Of a stretch of 64,000 nucleotides of DNA, positions 8,859 through 18,361 are shown one piece after another. The stretch is from positions 1,798,001 to 1,862,000 of the forward strand of contig NZ_CP150452.1 in the NCBI RefSeq assembly GCF_051307045.1, read 5' to 3'. The notes under the pieces are model-generated. The model was not told the DNA's origin, did no database searches, and saw only the letters and a program-made list of their open reading frames with translations. The position numbers were made by a program, and so were the translations under genes. The DNA is from Dryocola sp031988645 (GTDB lineage Bacteria > Pseudomonadota > Gammaproteobacteria > Enterobacterales > Enterobacteriaceae). How positions within the stretch are numbered: the stretch's first letter is position 1; every line of letters starts with the position of its first letter.

Positions 8859-8874
8859 AGCAACCCTTATGCCA
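8859..8874 (-). promoter_or_regulatory. sigma-54 promoter of yeaGH
   Basis: Minus-strand TGGCATAAGGGTTGCT matches the sigma-54 consensus TGGCAC-N5-TTGCW, with GG and GC exactly 10 bases apart. It lies about 87 bases before the yeaG start. E. coli yeaGH is known to be sigma-54/NtrC dependent, which supports the call. Confidence 0.8.
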
Positions 8875-9199
8875 ACTTATCTGTCGTGGTGCTTTCGGTA
8901 CTGCCGTCAGAGTAATTCACCTTCTTAAAATAAAGCGTAGATGGCATTTGCAAAACTTGCATACGGTCGCAAACCAATTTCAATGACATATCAATAACTC
9001 ATCCAAATAAATCTCCCGGCGCCTGCGGCAGACATCCGCCGCGTCATTCAATGGTCACAGAACTGAAAGCCTGTTGTCACAGGTCGCCGTAATGATGTTT
9101 TGTTGGGTTAATATTGCGGTCAGGTAAAAAGTTTGGGATGAAGAGCAAGGGCGGTTACACTTCTCTCGCTGATTATTTGATTTAAGGACTAAACGGATT
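8875..9199. other. intergenic region between divergent yeaG and mipA
   Basis: No gene supported. A short antisense frame (9055-9255) overlaps the mipA start and has no support. It should hold enhancer sites for yeaG and the mipA promoter, but I see no confident operator. The mipA ribosome-binding site (TAAGGA) is at its right end. Confidence 0.5.
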
Positions 9200-9946
9200 G
9201 TGACCAAATTCAAAATTCTGACACTGGGCGTGCTTATCGCCTCTTCAGTAAGCACCGCAATCGCGGCAAATCAGTGGTCTGTTGGTGCCGGCGTTGGCGT
9301 AGTGGAGCGCCCGTATAAACAGTATGACCGCGATATCTATCCGATACCGGTTATCACCTATGAGGGAGATAATTTCTGGTTCCGCGGGCTGGGCGGCGGC
9401 TATTATCTGTGGAACGACCAGACCGACAAGCTGTCAGTCACGGCCTACTACTCACCGACCTATTTTAAACCGGGCGACAGCGACGACAGCCAGCTGCGCC
9501 GCCTGAACAAGCGCAAGAGCACCATGATGGCCGGGCTCTCATATGTCCACAATACCGAATACGGCTTCCTGCGCACGAAGCTTGCCGGCGATACGCTGGA
9601 TAACAACAACGGCATTGTCTGGGATCTGGCCTGGCTTTACCGCTATACCAACGGCGGCTTAACGCTGACGCCGGGTATCGGGGTGGAGTGGCAGAGTGAA
9701 AACTATAACGACTACTATTATGGCGTCTCCCGCAGCGAGTCAAGACGCAGCGGTTTGAACAGCTATGACGCGGACGACGGCTGGAACCCGTACCTGGAAC
9801 TGACCGCAAGCTATAGGTTCGCGGACGACTGGAGCCTGTACGGCACGGGCCGCTACACCCGTCTGAGCGATGAAATCAAAGACAGCCCGATGGTTGATAA
9901 ATCCTGGACGAGCCTCGTTTCCGCGGGGATCACCTACAGTTTCTGA
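9200..9946 (+). CDS. mipA: MipA/OmpV family outer-membrane scaffolding protein
   Basis: 248 residues starting with GTG after a TAAGGA ribosome-binding site. Signal peptide ILTLGVLIASSVSTAIAA, then a beta-barrel-like protein with alternating aromatic residues and a terminal aromatic (GITYSF) typical of outer-membrane barrels. MipA links the murein hydrolase MltA with PBP1B in E. coli. Its position between yeaG and yeaE is the E. coli arrangement. A clear terminator follows. Confidence 0.92.
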   Translation: MTKFKILTLGVLIASSVSTAIAANQWSVGAGVGVVERPYKQYDRDIYPIPVITYEGDNFWFRGLGGGYYLWNDQTDKLSVTAYYSPTYFKPGDSDDSQLRRLNKRKSTMMAGLSYVHNTEYGFLRTKLAGDTLDNNNGIVWDLAWLYRYTNGGLTLTPGIGVEWQSENYNDYYYGVSRSESRRSGLNSYDADDGWNPYLELTASYRFADDWSLYGTGRYTRLSDEIKDSPMVDKSWTSLVSAGITYSF

Positions 9947-9974
9947 TAGCGAGTTTCACCGGCACTTTTACACC

Positions 9975-9999
9975 ACGGGGCGCTTGCGCCCCGTTTTCA
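9975..9999 (+). terminator. terminator of mipA
   Basis: Stem ACGGGGCG / CGCCCCGT, loop CTTG, followed by TTTTC, 28 bases after the mipA stop. Confidence 0.85.
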
Positions 10000-10030
10000 T
10001 TATGGCGGCGCGACCTGATAAGGAGGCTTT

Positions 10031-10883
10031 ATGAGCGGTCAGATGCGTTTTTCTGCAGGCCAAAGTTTACCGGCTATTGGGCAGGGCACATGGTACATGG
10101 GCGAAAAGCCCCTGCAGCGGCGGGACGAAGTTCATGCCCTGCAGGCGGGTATCGATCTGGGCCTGAAATTAATCGACACGGCTGAAATGTATGCCGAGGG
10201 CGGCGCGGAAAAAGTGGTCGGTGAGGCCATTAGCGGGCGGCGGGATGAGGTTTTTCTCGTTTCAAAAGTTTATCCGTGGAACGCGGGCGGGCAGAGGGCT
10301 GTAGCAGCCTGTGAAGCAAGCCTTAAGCGTTTGCAGACGGACTGTCTCGATCTTTATCTGCTGCACTGGCGCGGAGATATTCCGCTCGAAGAAACCATCA
10401 GCGCCATGCAGCTTCTCAGGCAGCAGGGCAAGATCCGCCGCTGGGGCGTATCAAACCTCGACTATGCCGATATGCAGGAACTAAGCGCAATCGCAGGCGG
10501 CGAGGAATGCGCGGCTAATCAGGTGCTTTATCACCTGGCCTCCCGCGGCATCGAATACGATCTGCTGCCCTGGTGCCGGCAACAGAGCATGCCCGTCATG
10601 GCCCTACTGTCCGTTGGCGCAGGCGGGGCGTTTGCGTGAGGGATTGATGCAGCATCCGGCGCTGAACCAGCTGGCCGCAGAGAAAGGCGTAACCGTCGCG
10701 CAGCTGCTGCTGGCGTGGGTGGTCAGCCATAATGGCGTGATGGCGATCCCCAAGGCCGCAAGCGTGTCGCATGTGAAGGAGAACGCCGCGGCGCTCGATA
10801 TCGTGCTGAACGAAGAGGACAGGGCGAAGATGGAAAAGGCGTTTCCGGCACCCGGCCGCAAAACGCCTTTAGACGTGGTTTAG
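10031..10883 (+). CDS. yeaE: aldo-keto reductase YeaE (methylglyoxal reductase), frame interrupted at GGCC
   Basis: NADPH-dependent aldo/keto reductase. The first frame (10031 to about 10603) has the barrel motifs DTAEMY, KVYPWN, DLYLLHWRG and GKIRRWGVSNLD. The second (from about 10605) carries the C-terminal part ending EEDRAKMEKAFPAPGRKTPLDVV. Dropping one C from GGCCC at 10600-10604 joins them as PVMAYCPLAQAGRLR, the family sequence, giving about 283 residues. It is read here as a sequence error in an intact gene. The 3' end overlaps convergent yeaD by 4 bases. Confidence 0.88.
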
Positions 10884-11767
10884 TTTTTCTTCGCCACGCG
10901 CAGGGTCGCCGCCAGACGCGCCGGCTTGTCGGCTCCGGCCTTTTGTGACGTTGTCACGCAGGCGGTTTCCACGCAGACGAACGTTTTGTAGCCGTCATCC
11001 GGCATGTCGCCCATCGAGGCAGACAGCGCCGGGCCCGGATTCCAGCCCACGACGTTGCTGTGGTGGTGGTGCACAACGTCGATGGTGCGCTTCAGGCTTG
11101 CGTCGTGAATCACGCTGCATTCCTGCGCCGCCAGGTAAACGCGGTCGGTGCGGTCGGGGAAGGTTTGCACGCCATCGCTCAGCTCGCCTTTTTCGCCGTT
11201 AAGCACTTTATCAATATAGGCGTTGCCCAGGCCGCTTACTTTCACGTCGGCAATATCGCCCACGTTGAAGTAGGTGTGCAGGGCGCTGGTGACTTCAAAC
11301 TCACCGTGCGCTTCCAGCTCCATCTCACAGGTTTTACCCAGCTTGTAACGGGCATACAGGGTGAAATCGTGCGGCCAGTAGCTGCGGGTTTCCTCGCTGC
11401 TTTGCAGTTCGAAGGTCAGCGCAACGCCGTTGGCGTCTTCGTTGTGCGCGCTTAGCGTCCACGGCAAATTACGGGCGAAGCCGTGAGCGGGCAGCGCCTT
11501 GTCTTCCGCCGGGCCGAACCATGGCCAGCAGACAGGTACGCCGCCGCGCAGCGCTTTACCGATTTTAAAAGGCGTGTTGTCGCTCAGCCACAGAACTTCT
11601 TCTTCACCGGCGGGTTTCCACGAGAGCAGGTGCGCCCCCTGTAAAGCCACGGAGGCGCGTACCTGTGGATGATCGATAACAATCACTTCCAGCTCATCAA
11701 GCTGACGACGGGAGATGACGGGGGTGATCTGTTCAATAACCGGAAGGGCAAAAATTTTAGTAATCAT
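10880..11767 (-). CDS. yeaD: YeaD, aldose-1-epimerase-like (glucose-6-phosphate 1-epimerase family)
   Basis: 295 residues, about the length of E. coli YeaD (294). Galactose-mutarotase fold with GVPVCWPWFG and PAHGFARNLPW motifs, the latter carrying the conserved histidine, and HTYFNVGDI, the second histidine region. It is predicted to interconvert alpha and beta hexose-6-phosphates. It lies directly downstream of gapA, after the gapA terminator, as in E. coli. Confidence 0.92.
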   Translation of the reverse strand: MITKIFALPVIEQITPVISRRQLDELEVIVIDHPQVRASVALQGAHLLSWKPAGEEEVLWLSDNTPFKIGKALRGGVPVCWPWFGPAEDKALPAHGFARNLPWTLSAHNEDANGVALTFELQSSEETRSYWPHDFTLYARYKLGKTCEMELEAHGEFEVTSALHTYFNVGDIADVKVSGLGNAYIDKVLNGEKGELSDGVQTFPDRTDRVYLAAQECSVIHDASLKRTIDVVHHHHSNVVGWNPGPALSASMGDMPDDGYKTFVCVETACVTTSQKAGADKPARLAATLRVAKKN

Positions 11768-11792
11768 TGACTCAACCTATATATCGAAAGCG

Positions 11793-11819
11793 AAAAAAAA
11801 GGGCGACCATCGTCGCCCT
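11793..11819 (-). terminator. terminator of gapA
   Basis: Minus-strand stem AGGGCGAC / GTCGCCCT with GATG loop followed by eight T, 27 bases beyond the gapA stop. Confidence 0.9.
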
Positions 11820-11845
11820 CCTGGGATTAGTGACTCATCTCGGAC

Positions 11846-12841
11846 TTATTTGGAGATGTGAGCAATCAGATCCAGTACTTTGTTGGAGTAGCCGGTTTCG
11901 TTGTCATACCAGGAAACCAGTTTCACAAAGTTGTCGTTCAGTGCGATACCAGCTTTAGCATCGAACACGGAAGTGCAAACTTCGCCGTTGAAATCGGTAG
12001 AGACAACGTCGTCTTCGGTGTAACCCAGAACGCCTTTCATTGCGCCTTCAGAAGCCGCTTTGATTGCTTTCTTGATTTCTTCGTAAGACGCTGCTTTTTC
12101 CAGACGAACGGTCAGGTCAACAACGGACACGTTTGGCGTTGGAACGCGGAACGCCATGCCGGTCAGTTTGCCGTTCAGCTCTGGCAGTACAACGCCTACA
12201 GCTTTAGCAGCACCGGTAGAAGAAGGGATGATGTTCTGAGCTGCGCCGCGGCCGCCGCGCCAGTCTTTGTGAGACGGGCCATCAACGGTTTTCTGAGTAG
12301 CGGTAGTTGCGTGAACGGTGGTCATCAGGCCTTCAACGATACCGAAGTTGTCGTTGATAACTTTAGCCAGCGGAGCCAGGCAGTTAGTGGTGCAGGATGC
12401 GTTGGAAACGATGTCCTGGCCTGCGTATTTTTCAAAGTTAGCACCGCGAACGAACATTGGGGTGTTGTCTTTGGAAGGACCAGTCAGAACGACTTTTTTC
12501 GCGCCGGCGGTGATGTGCTTACGAGCGGTTTCGTCGGTCAGGAAGATACCGGTAGCTTCAGCAACAACGTCAACGCCGATTTCGTTCCATTTCAGGTTAG
12601 CCGGATCTTTTTCAGCAGTAACACGGATGGTTTTGCCGTTAACAACCAGGTGGCCATCTTTCACTTCAACGGTACCCTTGAAACGACCGTGAGTGGAGTC
12701 ATACTTCAGCATGTATGCCATGTATTCTGCGTCTAACAGATCGTTGATACCAACGATTTCAATGTCAGAACGTTCCTGAGCAGCACGGAAAACAATGCGA
12801 CCGATACGGCCAAAACCGTTGATACCTACTTTGATAGTCAT
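11846..12841 (-). CDS. gapA: glyceraldehyde-3-phosphate dehydrogenase A
   Basis: 331 residues from ATG at 12841 (MTIKVGINGFGRIGRIVFRA), the exact length of E. coli GapA; an upstream in-frame ATG at 12850 is ignored. The NAD-binding motif is NGFGRIGR. The catalytic cysteine is in SNASCTTNCLAPLAKV and the substrate loop is WYDNETGYSNKVLDL. It is the glycolytic NAD-dependent enzyme. Codon use is visibly biased towards highly expressed codons compared with neighbours. The upstream region has a CRP-type site. Confidence 0.98.
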   Translation of the reverse strand: MTIKVGINGFGRIGRIVFRAAQERSDIEIVGINDLLDAEYMAYMLKYDSTHGRFKGTVEVKDGHLVVNGKTIRVTAEKDPANLKWNEIGVDVVAEATGIFLTDETARKHITAGAKKVVLTGPSKDNTPMFVRGANFEKYAGQDIVSNASCTTNCLAPLAKVINDNFGIVEGLMTTVHATTATQKTVDGPSHKDWRGGRGAAQNIIPSSTGAAKAVGVVLPELNGKLTGMAFRVPTPNVSVVDLTVRLEKAASYEEIKKAIKAASEGAMKGVLGYTEDDVVSTDFNGEVCTSVFDAKAGIALNDNFVKLVSWYDNETGYSNKVLDLIAHISK

Positions 12842-13186
12842 ATATTCCACCAGCTATTTGTTAGTGAATAAAAGGTTGGCTGTAAAATTACAAAAACCTT
12901 ACGCAGCGTCAAGCGGAATCGTGTCAATCATTGCGACAAATCAATCCTGTGGACAGCAATCGTACGATAAAACCGCTTCACGTTTCCCTTTTGGCCATAA
13001 GCCATATGGGGACGGTTTGTGGAATTTTAAAGGGCAAACTAAACAAAAATGTGACAACAGTCACAATTAATGCCGCGCCAGAAATTCAGGCCTAAGTTTA
13101 GAACAAAAATCCGCGCGGCGTTGTTAATTTTTTGTTAGAATCATACTGTTATCAGTCACTGCAACTATTGCCCGAGACGTACGCAT
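12842..13186. promoter_or_regulatory. divergent gapA / msrB promoter region with CRP site
   Basis: 345 bases, AT-rich, no gene supported. TGTGACAACAGTCACA at 13050-13065 is a perfect-arm CRP site (TGTGA-N6-TCACA). A weaker Cra-like sequence, GCGGAATCGTGTCAAT, lies near 12914-12929. E. coli gapA is controlled by several promoters including catabolite-responsive ones, so this is consistent. I have not assigned -10/-35 elements. Confidence 0.65.
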
Positions 13187-13601
13187 ATGGCTAACCACTT
13201 ACCTCCTGATTCAGCGAAAAAAAACCTTAATGAGATGCAGTTTTACGTCACCCAGCAACACGGCACGGAACCGCCGTTTTCAGGGCGACTGCTGCATAAC
13301 AAACGTGATGGCGTTTACCACTGCCTGGTGTGCGACGCGCCGCTGTTTATGTCCGGGTCCAAATATGACTCTGGCTGCGGCTGGCCGAGCTTCTACGAGC
13401 CGGTAAGCGACACAGCTATTCGCTACATCAAAGATTTTTCACACGGCATGGAGCGGGTGGAGATCCGCTGCGGCAACTGCGAGGCGCATCTGGGCCACGT
13501 ATTCCCGGACGGGCCCGCAGCCGACAGGCGAGCGCTACTGCGTCAATTCCGCGTCGTTAAGCTTTATTGATGAGAAAAACGGCGAGCAGACGGAAGGTTG
13601 A
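13187..13601 (+). CDS. msrB: methionine-R-sulfoxide reductase B, frame interrupted at GGCC
   Basis: Reduces methionine-R-sulfoxide in proteins. The zinc-binding cysteine pairs (CLVC and CGNC) and GCGWPSFYEPV are in the first frame. The frame breaks at GGGCCC (13511-13516). Removing one C gives VFPDGPQPTGERYCVNSAS, which restores the catalytic cysteine (RYC) and a C-terminus ending at TGA 13599-13601. The restored protein has 137 residues, as in E. coli. Read literally the product lacks the nucleophile. yeaC follows 40 bases on. Confidence 0.9.
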
Positions 13602-13641
13602 AAAATCGATTCAGCAAATTATTCCACAGGGAGCAACCCGC

Positions 13642-13920
13642 ATGACCAATCTGGATGAAATGTTGGCCGCTATGACGCCGGAAATCTATCAGCGTCTGAT
13701 GACCGCGGTCGAGCTGGGAAAATGGCCGGACGGCGTGGCGCTGACGCCGGAGCAGAAAGAAAACAGCCTGCAGCTGGTGATGATGTGGCAAACGCGCCAT
13801 AACGTCGACGCCCAGCATATGACCATCGGCACCGACGGCAACATCGTGATGAAGAGCAAGCAGCAGCTGAAGGCCGAATTCGGCATTGAGCCCGCGCCGA
13901 TCGTGACGGTGAAGCTGTAG
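13642..13920 (+). CDS. yeaC: YeaC, DUF1315 family protein
   Basis: 92 residues from ATG 13642 after a GGGAG ribosome-binding site; the open frame extends upstream but that part overlaps the end of msrB and is not conserved. Family-typical MLAAMTPEIYQRL, VELGKWPDGVALT and MKSKQQLKAEFGIEP. Function unknown. E. coli has the same msrB-yeaC order, so the two are probably co-transcribed. Confidence 0.88.
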   Translation: MTNLDEMLAAMTPEIYQRLMTAVELGKWPDGVALTPEQKENSLQLVMMWQTRHNVDAQHMTIGTDGNIVMKSKQQLKAEFGIEPAPIVTVKL

Positions 13921-13991
13921 CCGCGTTCCCTCTGCGCCGGAGGGAACAGGCCGTGCTGGTTAATCCCCGTTTTTAATCCCGTGCGTTTCGG

Positions 13992-14021
13992 CCAGCTGTT
14001 TCGCCAGCTGGTTTTTATTTT
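13992..14021 (+). terminator. terminator downstream of yeaC
   Basis: CCAGCTG / CAGCTGG stem with TTTCGC loop followed by TTTTTATTTT. A second hairpin without a T run (GTTCCCTC...GAGGGAAC) lies just upstream at about 13924. Confidence 0.75.
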
Positions 14022-14034
14022 CCGCGCCCGGTAA

Positions 14035-14670
14035 TTAGCGCCAGGAAAAATCAGCCAGCGTCATCAGCTCCGCGCCCGCCACCGACATGTCCTGGAAAGC
14101 CAGCAGGCTGTCGTGCGGATGGATATTAACGCCGCGGCAGCCGTCGGTAATCACCGTAACGCCGTAGCCCAGCTCCAGCGCGTCGAGCACGGTAAATTTC
14201 ACGCAGTAATCGGTCGCCAGGCCCAGCACGATCAGTTCGGTTACGCCGCGTGCGCGCAGCCAGGCGTCCAGCTCGGTTTTCTGGCGGTGCCCGTTGTCGA
14301 AAAAGGCGCTGTAGCTGTCGATAGCCGGGTTTTCACCTTTAGGAAAGACGGCATCAATATCTTTCGTATTGAGCAGCGGGTGAAGGGCGGCGCCCTCGGT
14401 ATTCTGCACGCAGTGGGAAGGCCACCAGGTTTGCGGCAGGCCGTCCAGTGTTCCCTGTGTATAGGGTTCGGCGCCCTGCACGCTGGCAAAGCTGCCGTGG
14501 TTAGCCGGGTGCCAGTCCTGCGAAGCGACAACCGCCTCGCCGCGCGCCTTACTGCGGCTAATCAGTTCATTGGCCACATCGACGGTGCTGTCGCCTTCCG
14601 GCACGGCCAGCGCGCCGCCGGCGCAGAAATCGTTCTGCAAATCGACCAGTAACAGTGCACGCTTATTCAT
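14035..14670 (-). CDS. pncA: nicotinamidase
   Basis: 211 residues. Converts nicotinamide to nicotinate in NAD salvage. The catalytic triad is visible: Asp in LLVDLQNDFCAGG, Lys in VFPKGENPAIDSYSAF, Cys in GLATDYCVKFTVLDAL. Metal ligands lie in SQDWHPANHGSF. The gene sits 9 bases downstream of ansA on the same strand, so ansA-pncA form an operon as in E. coli. Confidence 0.96.
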   Translation of the reverse strand: MNKRALLLVDLQNDFCAGGALAVPEGDSTVDVANELISRSKARGEAVVASQDWHPANHGSFASVQGAEPYTQGTLDGLPQTWWPSHCVQNTEGAALHPLLNTKDIDAVFPKGENPAIDSYSAFFDNGHRQKTELDAWLRARGVTELIVLGLATDYCVKFTVLDALELGYGVTVITDGCRGVNIHPHDSLLAFQDMSVAGAELMTLADFSWR

Positions 14671-14679
14671 TGGCTCTCC

Positions 14680-15696
14680 TTACTCATCAGGCGTTAATTC
14701 ACCGCGCAGGTTGCGCGACATGGCTTCGCGGATGGCCTGCACGTCCAGCCCCTGGCTTAACAGATAGTGCAGCTTGGTCAGCGTCGCCTCAACGGTCATA
14801 TCATAGCCGCTGATAACGCCGGCCTGCGCCAGCGCGTTTCCCGTAGCATAGCCGCCCATATTCACTTTGCCGGACATACACTGGGTGAGGTTCACCACCA
14901 CAATGCCGCGCGAAGTGGCTTCCTGCAGCTCCCGCAGGAACGCGCCGTGCTGGGGAGCGTTGCCCACGCCGTAGGAGCGCAGGATCAGCGCCTTGACCGG
15001 CTGGCGCAGGAAGTTGCCGACCACGTCCGCGGAAATGCCCGGATAAATTGTTACCACGCCGATGGGCTGCGGGGTAATTGGGTGAACGATCAGTTCGCCT
15101 GCGCCCTGCGGCGCGGCTGGCGTGTTCAGGCGACGAATATGAATGCCCGCTTCGAGCAGCTGCGGCAGGTTAGGCGAGGCGAAAGCGTCAAAACCGTCGG
15201 CATGGGCTTTGGTGGTGCGGTTGCCGCGGTACAGGCGGTTGTTAAAGAACAGGGTGACTTCGTTGATCGGGAAGTTTGCCGCCACGTACAGCGAGTTTAG
15301 CAGGTTGATTTGTCCGTCAGAGCGCAGTTCGGCAAGAGGAATTTGCGAGCCCGTGACAATCACCGGTTTGCTGAGGTTTTCCAGCATAAACGACAGCGCC
15401 GAGGCGGTGAACGCCATGGTATCCGTGCCGTGCAGAATGACGAAGCCATCGTACTCATCGTAGTGCGCTTTGATGTCGTCGGCGATGTGCTGCCAGTCTT
15501 CCGGCGTCATATCCGAGGAGTCCATCAGCGGCTGATATTCGTGAATAGTAAAGTCCGGCATCTCCTGGCGGTGGAATTCGGGCATCAGCGCCAGCTGGCG
15601 CTGCAGGTGGCCGGAAACGGGGATATAGCCATGTTCTGAACGCTGCATACCGATGGTGCCGCCGGTATAGGCAACGTAGATGGATTTTTTTTGCAT
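14680..15696 (-). CDS. ansA: cytoplasmic L-asparaginase I
   Basis: 338 residues, the E. coli AnsA length, no signal peptide. The active-site threonines are in YTGGTIGMQRS (first motif) and HGTDTMAFTASALSF (second motif). Hydrolyses asparagine to aspartate and ammonia. First gene of the ansA-pncA operon. Confidence 0.96.
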   Translation of the reverse strand: MQKKSIYVAYTGGTIGMQRSEHGYIPVSGHLQRQLALMPEFHRQEMPDFTIHEYQPLMDSSDMTPEDWQHIADDIKAHYDEYDGFVILHGTDTMAFTASALSFMLENLSKPVIVTGSQIPLAELRSDGQINLLNSLYVAANFPINEVTLFFNNRLYRGNRTTKAHADGFDAFASPNLPQLLEAGIHIRRLNTPAAPQGAGELIVHPITPQPIGVVTIYPGISADVVGNFLRQPVKALILRSYGVGNAPQHGAFLRELQEATSRGIVVVNLTQCMSGKVNMGGYATGNALAQAGVISGYDMTVEATLTKLHYLLSQGLDVQAIREAMSRNLRGELTPDE

Positions 15697-15748
15697 GAGT
15701 GGGCCCGGAGCTTGTTACGTAATGGGGCGCAGTATAGTGGCGCGGAAC

Positions 15749-15779
15749 AAAAAAATCAGCCCGATGGCTGCCGGGCTGA
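15749..15779 (-). terminator. terminator of sppA
   Basis: Minus-strand stem TCAGCCCG / CGGGCTGA, 8-base loop, followed by seven T. It lies just past the sppA stop and upstream of ansA. Confidence 0.9.
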
Positions 15780-15787
15780 AGAGGTGA

Positions 15788-17638
15788 TTATCGCACATCG
15801 CCACATGTGAGGCAGAAGGCGTAACGGTTTTGCGGATCGTTCATGGCGCCGAACTTATCGTTCTGGGCCTTCACCGCCAGCGCTGCGTCAGCCAGTGGCG
15901 CAGGCAGATAAGCCTGCAGCGCCTGCGGCAGCATGGCGCGTACCGAGCCGCTCATGCTGCTGAACACCATATCGATAAAGCCCGGCTCGTCCTGCCAGAA
16001 CTGCAGATGCCAGTTTTTAAGCTTCGCAAGCTCGGCCGCTTTCGCCACCGCATCGTCGAAATCGCCCAGGCTATCGACCAGGCCGTTGGCCTTCGCATCC
16101 TGGCCCGTCCAGACGTGGCCCTGCGCGATCCGATCGATCTGCTCCGGCGTCCTGTTGCGGGATTGCGCAACCAGGGTGATAAAGCGCTTGTAACCGTTCT
16201 CGATGGTCAGCTGCATCATCTGCTGCACTTCCGGCGGCAGAGATTTGGTGACCGCAACGTCCGCCAGAGGCGAGGTAGAGACGCCGTCGGTATGCACGCC
16301 GAGGTAATCCAGCGAGCTCTCAACGGTATTGATAACGCCGAAGATGCCGATGGAGCCGGTGAGCGTGCTCGGGTTGGCGACGATGTAGTTGGCCGGCGTG
16401 GAAATCCAGTAGCCGCCGGATGCCGCCATGCCGCCCATTGAAACCACCACCGGTTTGCCCGCCGCTTTCGCCGCCGCCAGCTCCTCGCGGATGGTTTCAG
16501 AAGCCGTTACGCTGCCGCCCGGGCTGTTCACGCGCAGGATGATGGCCTTCACCTTCGGGTCCAGACGCGCTTCACGGATTTGCATGGCGGTAGTATCGCC
16601 GCCCACCTGGCCCGGCGTTTCTTCGCCGTCCATGATGGCGCCGTTAGCGAAGATCACCGCGATTGAGCCGCCTTGTTCAGCCGGTTTTTTCACCTGATAG
16701 TCGTACATGCTGGTATAGCTGAAGTCTTTATTCGCCTTGCTCCAGCCAAACTGCTTGATGAGGGCTTTATCTACCGTGGCGCTGGTGGCCAGTTCGTCGA
16801 CCAGCTTGTTGTCGAGCGCGTACTGCGCCGTATCGCCGCCTAATTTTTGCAGGTTATCAAGCAGCGCCTGCGCGCCGGGGAACGCCTGCTGCGCGGTGAT
16901 TTGACGGTTCGCGGCAATGGTGTCGATATAGTTCTGCCACAGCTCGCCGATCCAGCGGCTGTCCGCCTCACGCGCGGCGGGCGACATATCGTCGCGGATA
17001 AACGGCTCAACGGCGGATTTATAGGTGCCGACGCGGAAAATGTGCGTGGAGACCTTCAGCTTATCGAGCAGCGTTTTGTAGTAGAGCGAGTTGGTGGCGA
17101 AACCGTGCAGATCCACCGTGCCCTGCGGAGAAAGCCAGATTTTATTGGCGAAGCTTGCGAGATAGTACTGCCCCTGGCTGTAGCTATCGCCTGTGGCATA
17201 TACCGGCTTGCCGCTGTCGCGGAATTCGCGCAGCGCTTTGCCGATATACTGCATCGACGGCTGGTCGGCCCCGGCGAACTCTTTCAGATCCAGCACGATG
17301 CCGGTGATATTGCGGTCGTCCTTCGCCTGGCGAATCGCGTCCACGATATCAAACAGGGAATTTTCCTGCAGGCGGTCGGAGCTGGCGCCCAGAAGCTGGC
17401 GGCCGATAACGCCGAGCTTATTGCTCACCGACGGCTTATCCACGACGACGCCGGTGATATCAAGCAGCAACGCGCCGCGCGCCGGCTCAGAGGAGCTGCT
17501 GCTGAGCTGCAGCCAAATGCCCACGCCCACCAGTATCAGCAGGATAAGGAACAGGTTGAGAATGAATTCCCGAATGAAATTAAGCCCACGCCAGGTCCAC
17601 TTAAAGAAACCGGCAATAAATCGCCCAATGGTACGCAT
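15788..17638 (-). CDS. sppA: protease IV (signal peptide peptidase SppA, 67K form)
   Basis: 616 residues. N-terminal membrane anchor (FILNLFLILLILVGVGIWL), then tandem S49 domains. The catalytic lysine lies in HIFRVGTYKSAVEPF (N-terminal domain) and the serine nucleophile in MGGMAASGGYWIS (C-terminal domain), as in the E. coli enzyme (Lys209/Ser409). It degrades cleaved signal peptides at the periplasmic face. Monocistronic, with its own terminator. Confidence 0.96.
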   Translation of the reverse strand: MRTIGRFIAGFFKWTWRGLNFIREFILNLFLILLILVGVGIWLQLSSSSSEPARGALLLDITGVVVDKPSVSNKLGVIGRQLLGASSDRLQENSLFDIVDAIRQAKDDRNITGIVLDLKEFAGADQPSMQYIGKALREFRDSGKPVYATGDSYSQGQYYLASFANKIWLSPQGTVDLHGFATNSLYYKTLLDKLKVSTHIFRVGTYKSAVEPFIRDDMSPAAREADSRWIGELWQNYIDTIAANRQITAQQAFPGAQALLDNLQKLGGDTAQYALDNKLVDELATSATVDKALIKQFGWSKANKDFSYTSMYDYQVKKPAEQGGSIAVIFANGAIMDGEETPGQVGGDTTAMQIREARLDPKVKAIILRVNSPGGSVTASETIREELAAAKAAGKPVVVSMGGMAASGGYWISTPANYIVANPSTLTGSIGIFGVINTVESSLDYLGVHTDGVSTSPLADVAVTKSLPPEVQQMMQLTIENGYKRFITLVAQSRNRTPEQIDRIAQGHVWTGQDAKANGLVDSLGDFDDAVAKAAELAKLKNWHLQFWQDEPGFIDMVFSSMSGSVRAMLPQALQAYLPAPLADAALAVKAQNDKFGAMNDPQNRYAFCLTCGDVR

Positions 17639-17809
17639 GTCTTCTCCGTAACCGTCAAAATCGCAAGCTGCCGTACGAAACCACAGCGAAAGTGAACGCT
17701 ATCCTAATTAGCCCCAGGCTAAAAGTCAGCAGGAAATCCGCCCTATGCTGTAACAAAAACCTATGCTGTGTTAGTTTCGTGAATAAAAATCATTACCGGA
17801 GTTAATAAG

Positions 17810-18361
17810 ATGGATGCACTCGACCTGTTGGTTAACCGCCGCAGCGCTTCACGCCTGGCCGAACCTGCGCCGGCCGGCGACGCGCTGGAAAACATTTTTC
17901 GCGCCGGCATGCGTGCGCCGGATCACGGCTCTTTGCAGCCGTGGCGCTTTATCGTCATCGAAGGCGAAGGACGCGAACGCTTCAGCAAGGTTCTGGAAAA
18001 AGCCGCCGTTGCCGAAGAGCTGGACGAAAAGGGCATTGAGAAAGCGCGTAGCGCGCCGTTTCGCGCGCCGATGATTATCGCCGTGGTGGCGTACTGCGAT
18101 GACAATCATAAAGTTCCCGTCTGGGAGCAGGTGGTTTCCGCGGGCTGCGCGGTGATGGCGATGCAGATGGCGGCGGTCGCCCAGGGCTTTAACGGCATCT
18201 GGCGCAGCGGCATCTGGACCGAAAGCGAAGCCGTGCGCGAGGCGCTTGGCTGCCGCGAGCAGGATGAGGTCGTCGGCTTCCTCTACCTGGGCACGCCGCA
18301 GCTGAAGGCTTCCACCACCATCACGGTTCCTGATACCACGCCATTCGTGCGTCATTTCTGA
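17810..18361 (+). CDS. ydjA: YdjA, small FMN nitroreductase-family oxidoreductase
   Basis: 183 residues, same as E. coli YdjA. N-terminal LLVNRRSASRLAEPAP and PDHGSLQPWRFIV carry the FMN-binding residues, and GIWRSGIWTES lies in the C-terminal half. One of the smallest members of the nitroreductase family. The physiological substrate is unknown. Adjacent to selD as in E. coli. Confidence 0.93.
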   Translation: MDALDLLVNRRSASRLAEPAPAGDALENIFRAGMRAPDHGSLQPWRFIVIEGEGRERFSKVLEKAAVAEELDEKGIEKARSAPFRAPMIIAVVAYCDDNHKVPVWEQVVSAGCAVMAMQMAAVAQGFNGIWRSGIWTESEAVREALGCREQDEVVGFLYLGTPQLKASTTITVPDTTPFVRHF

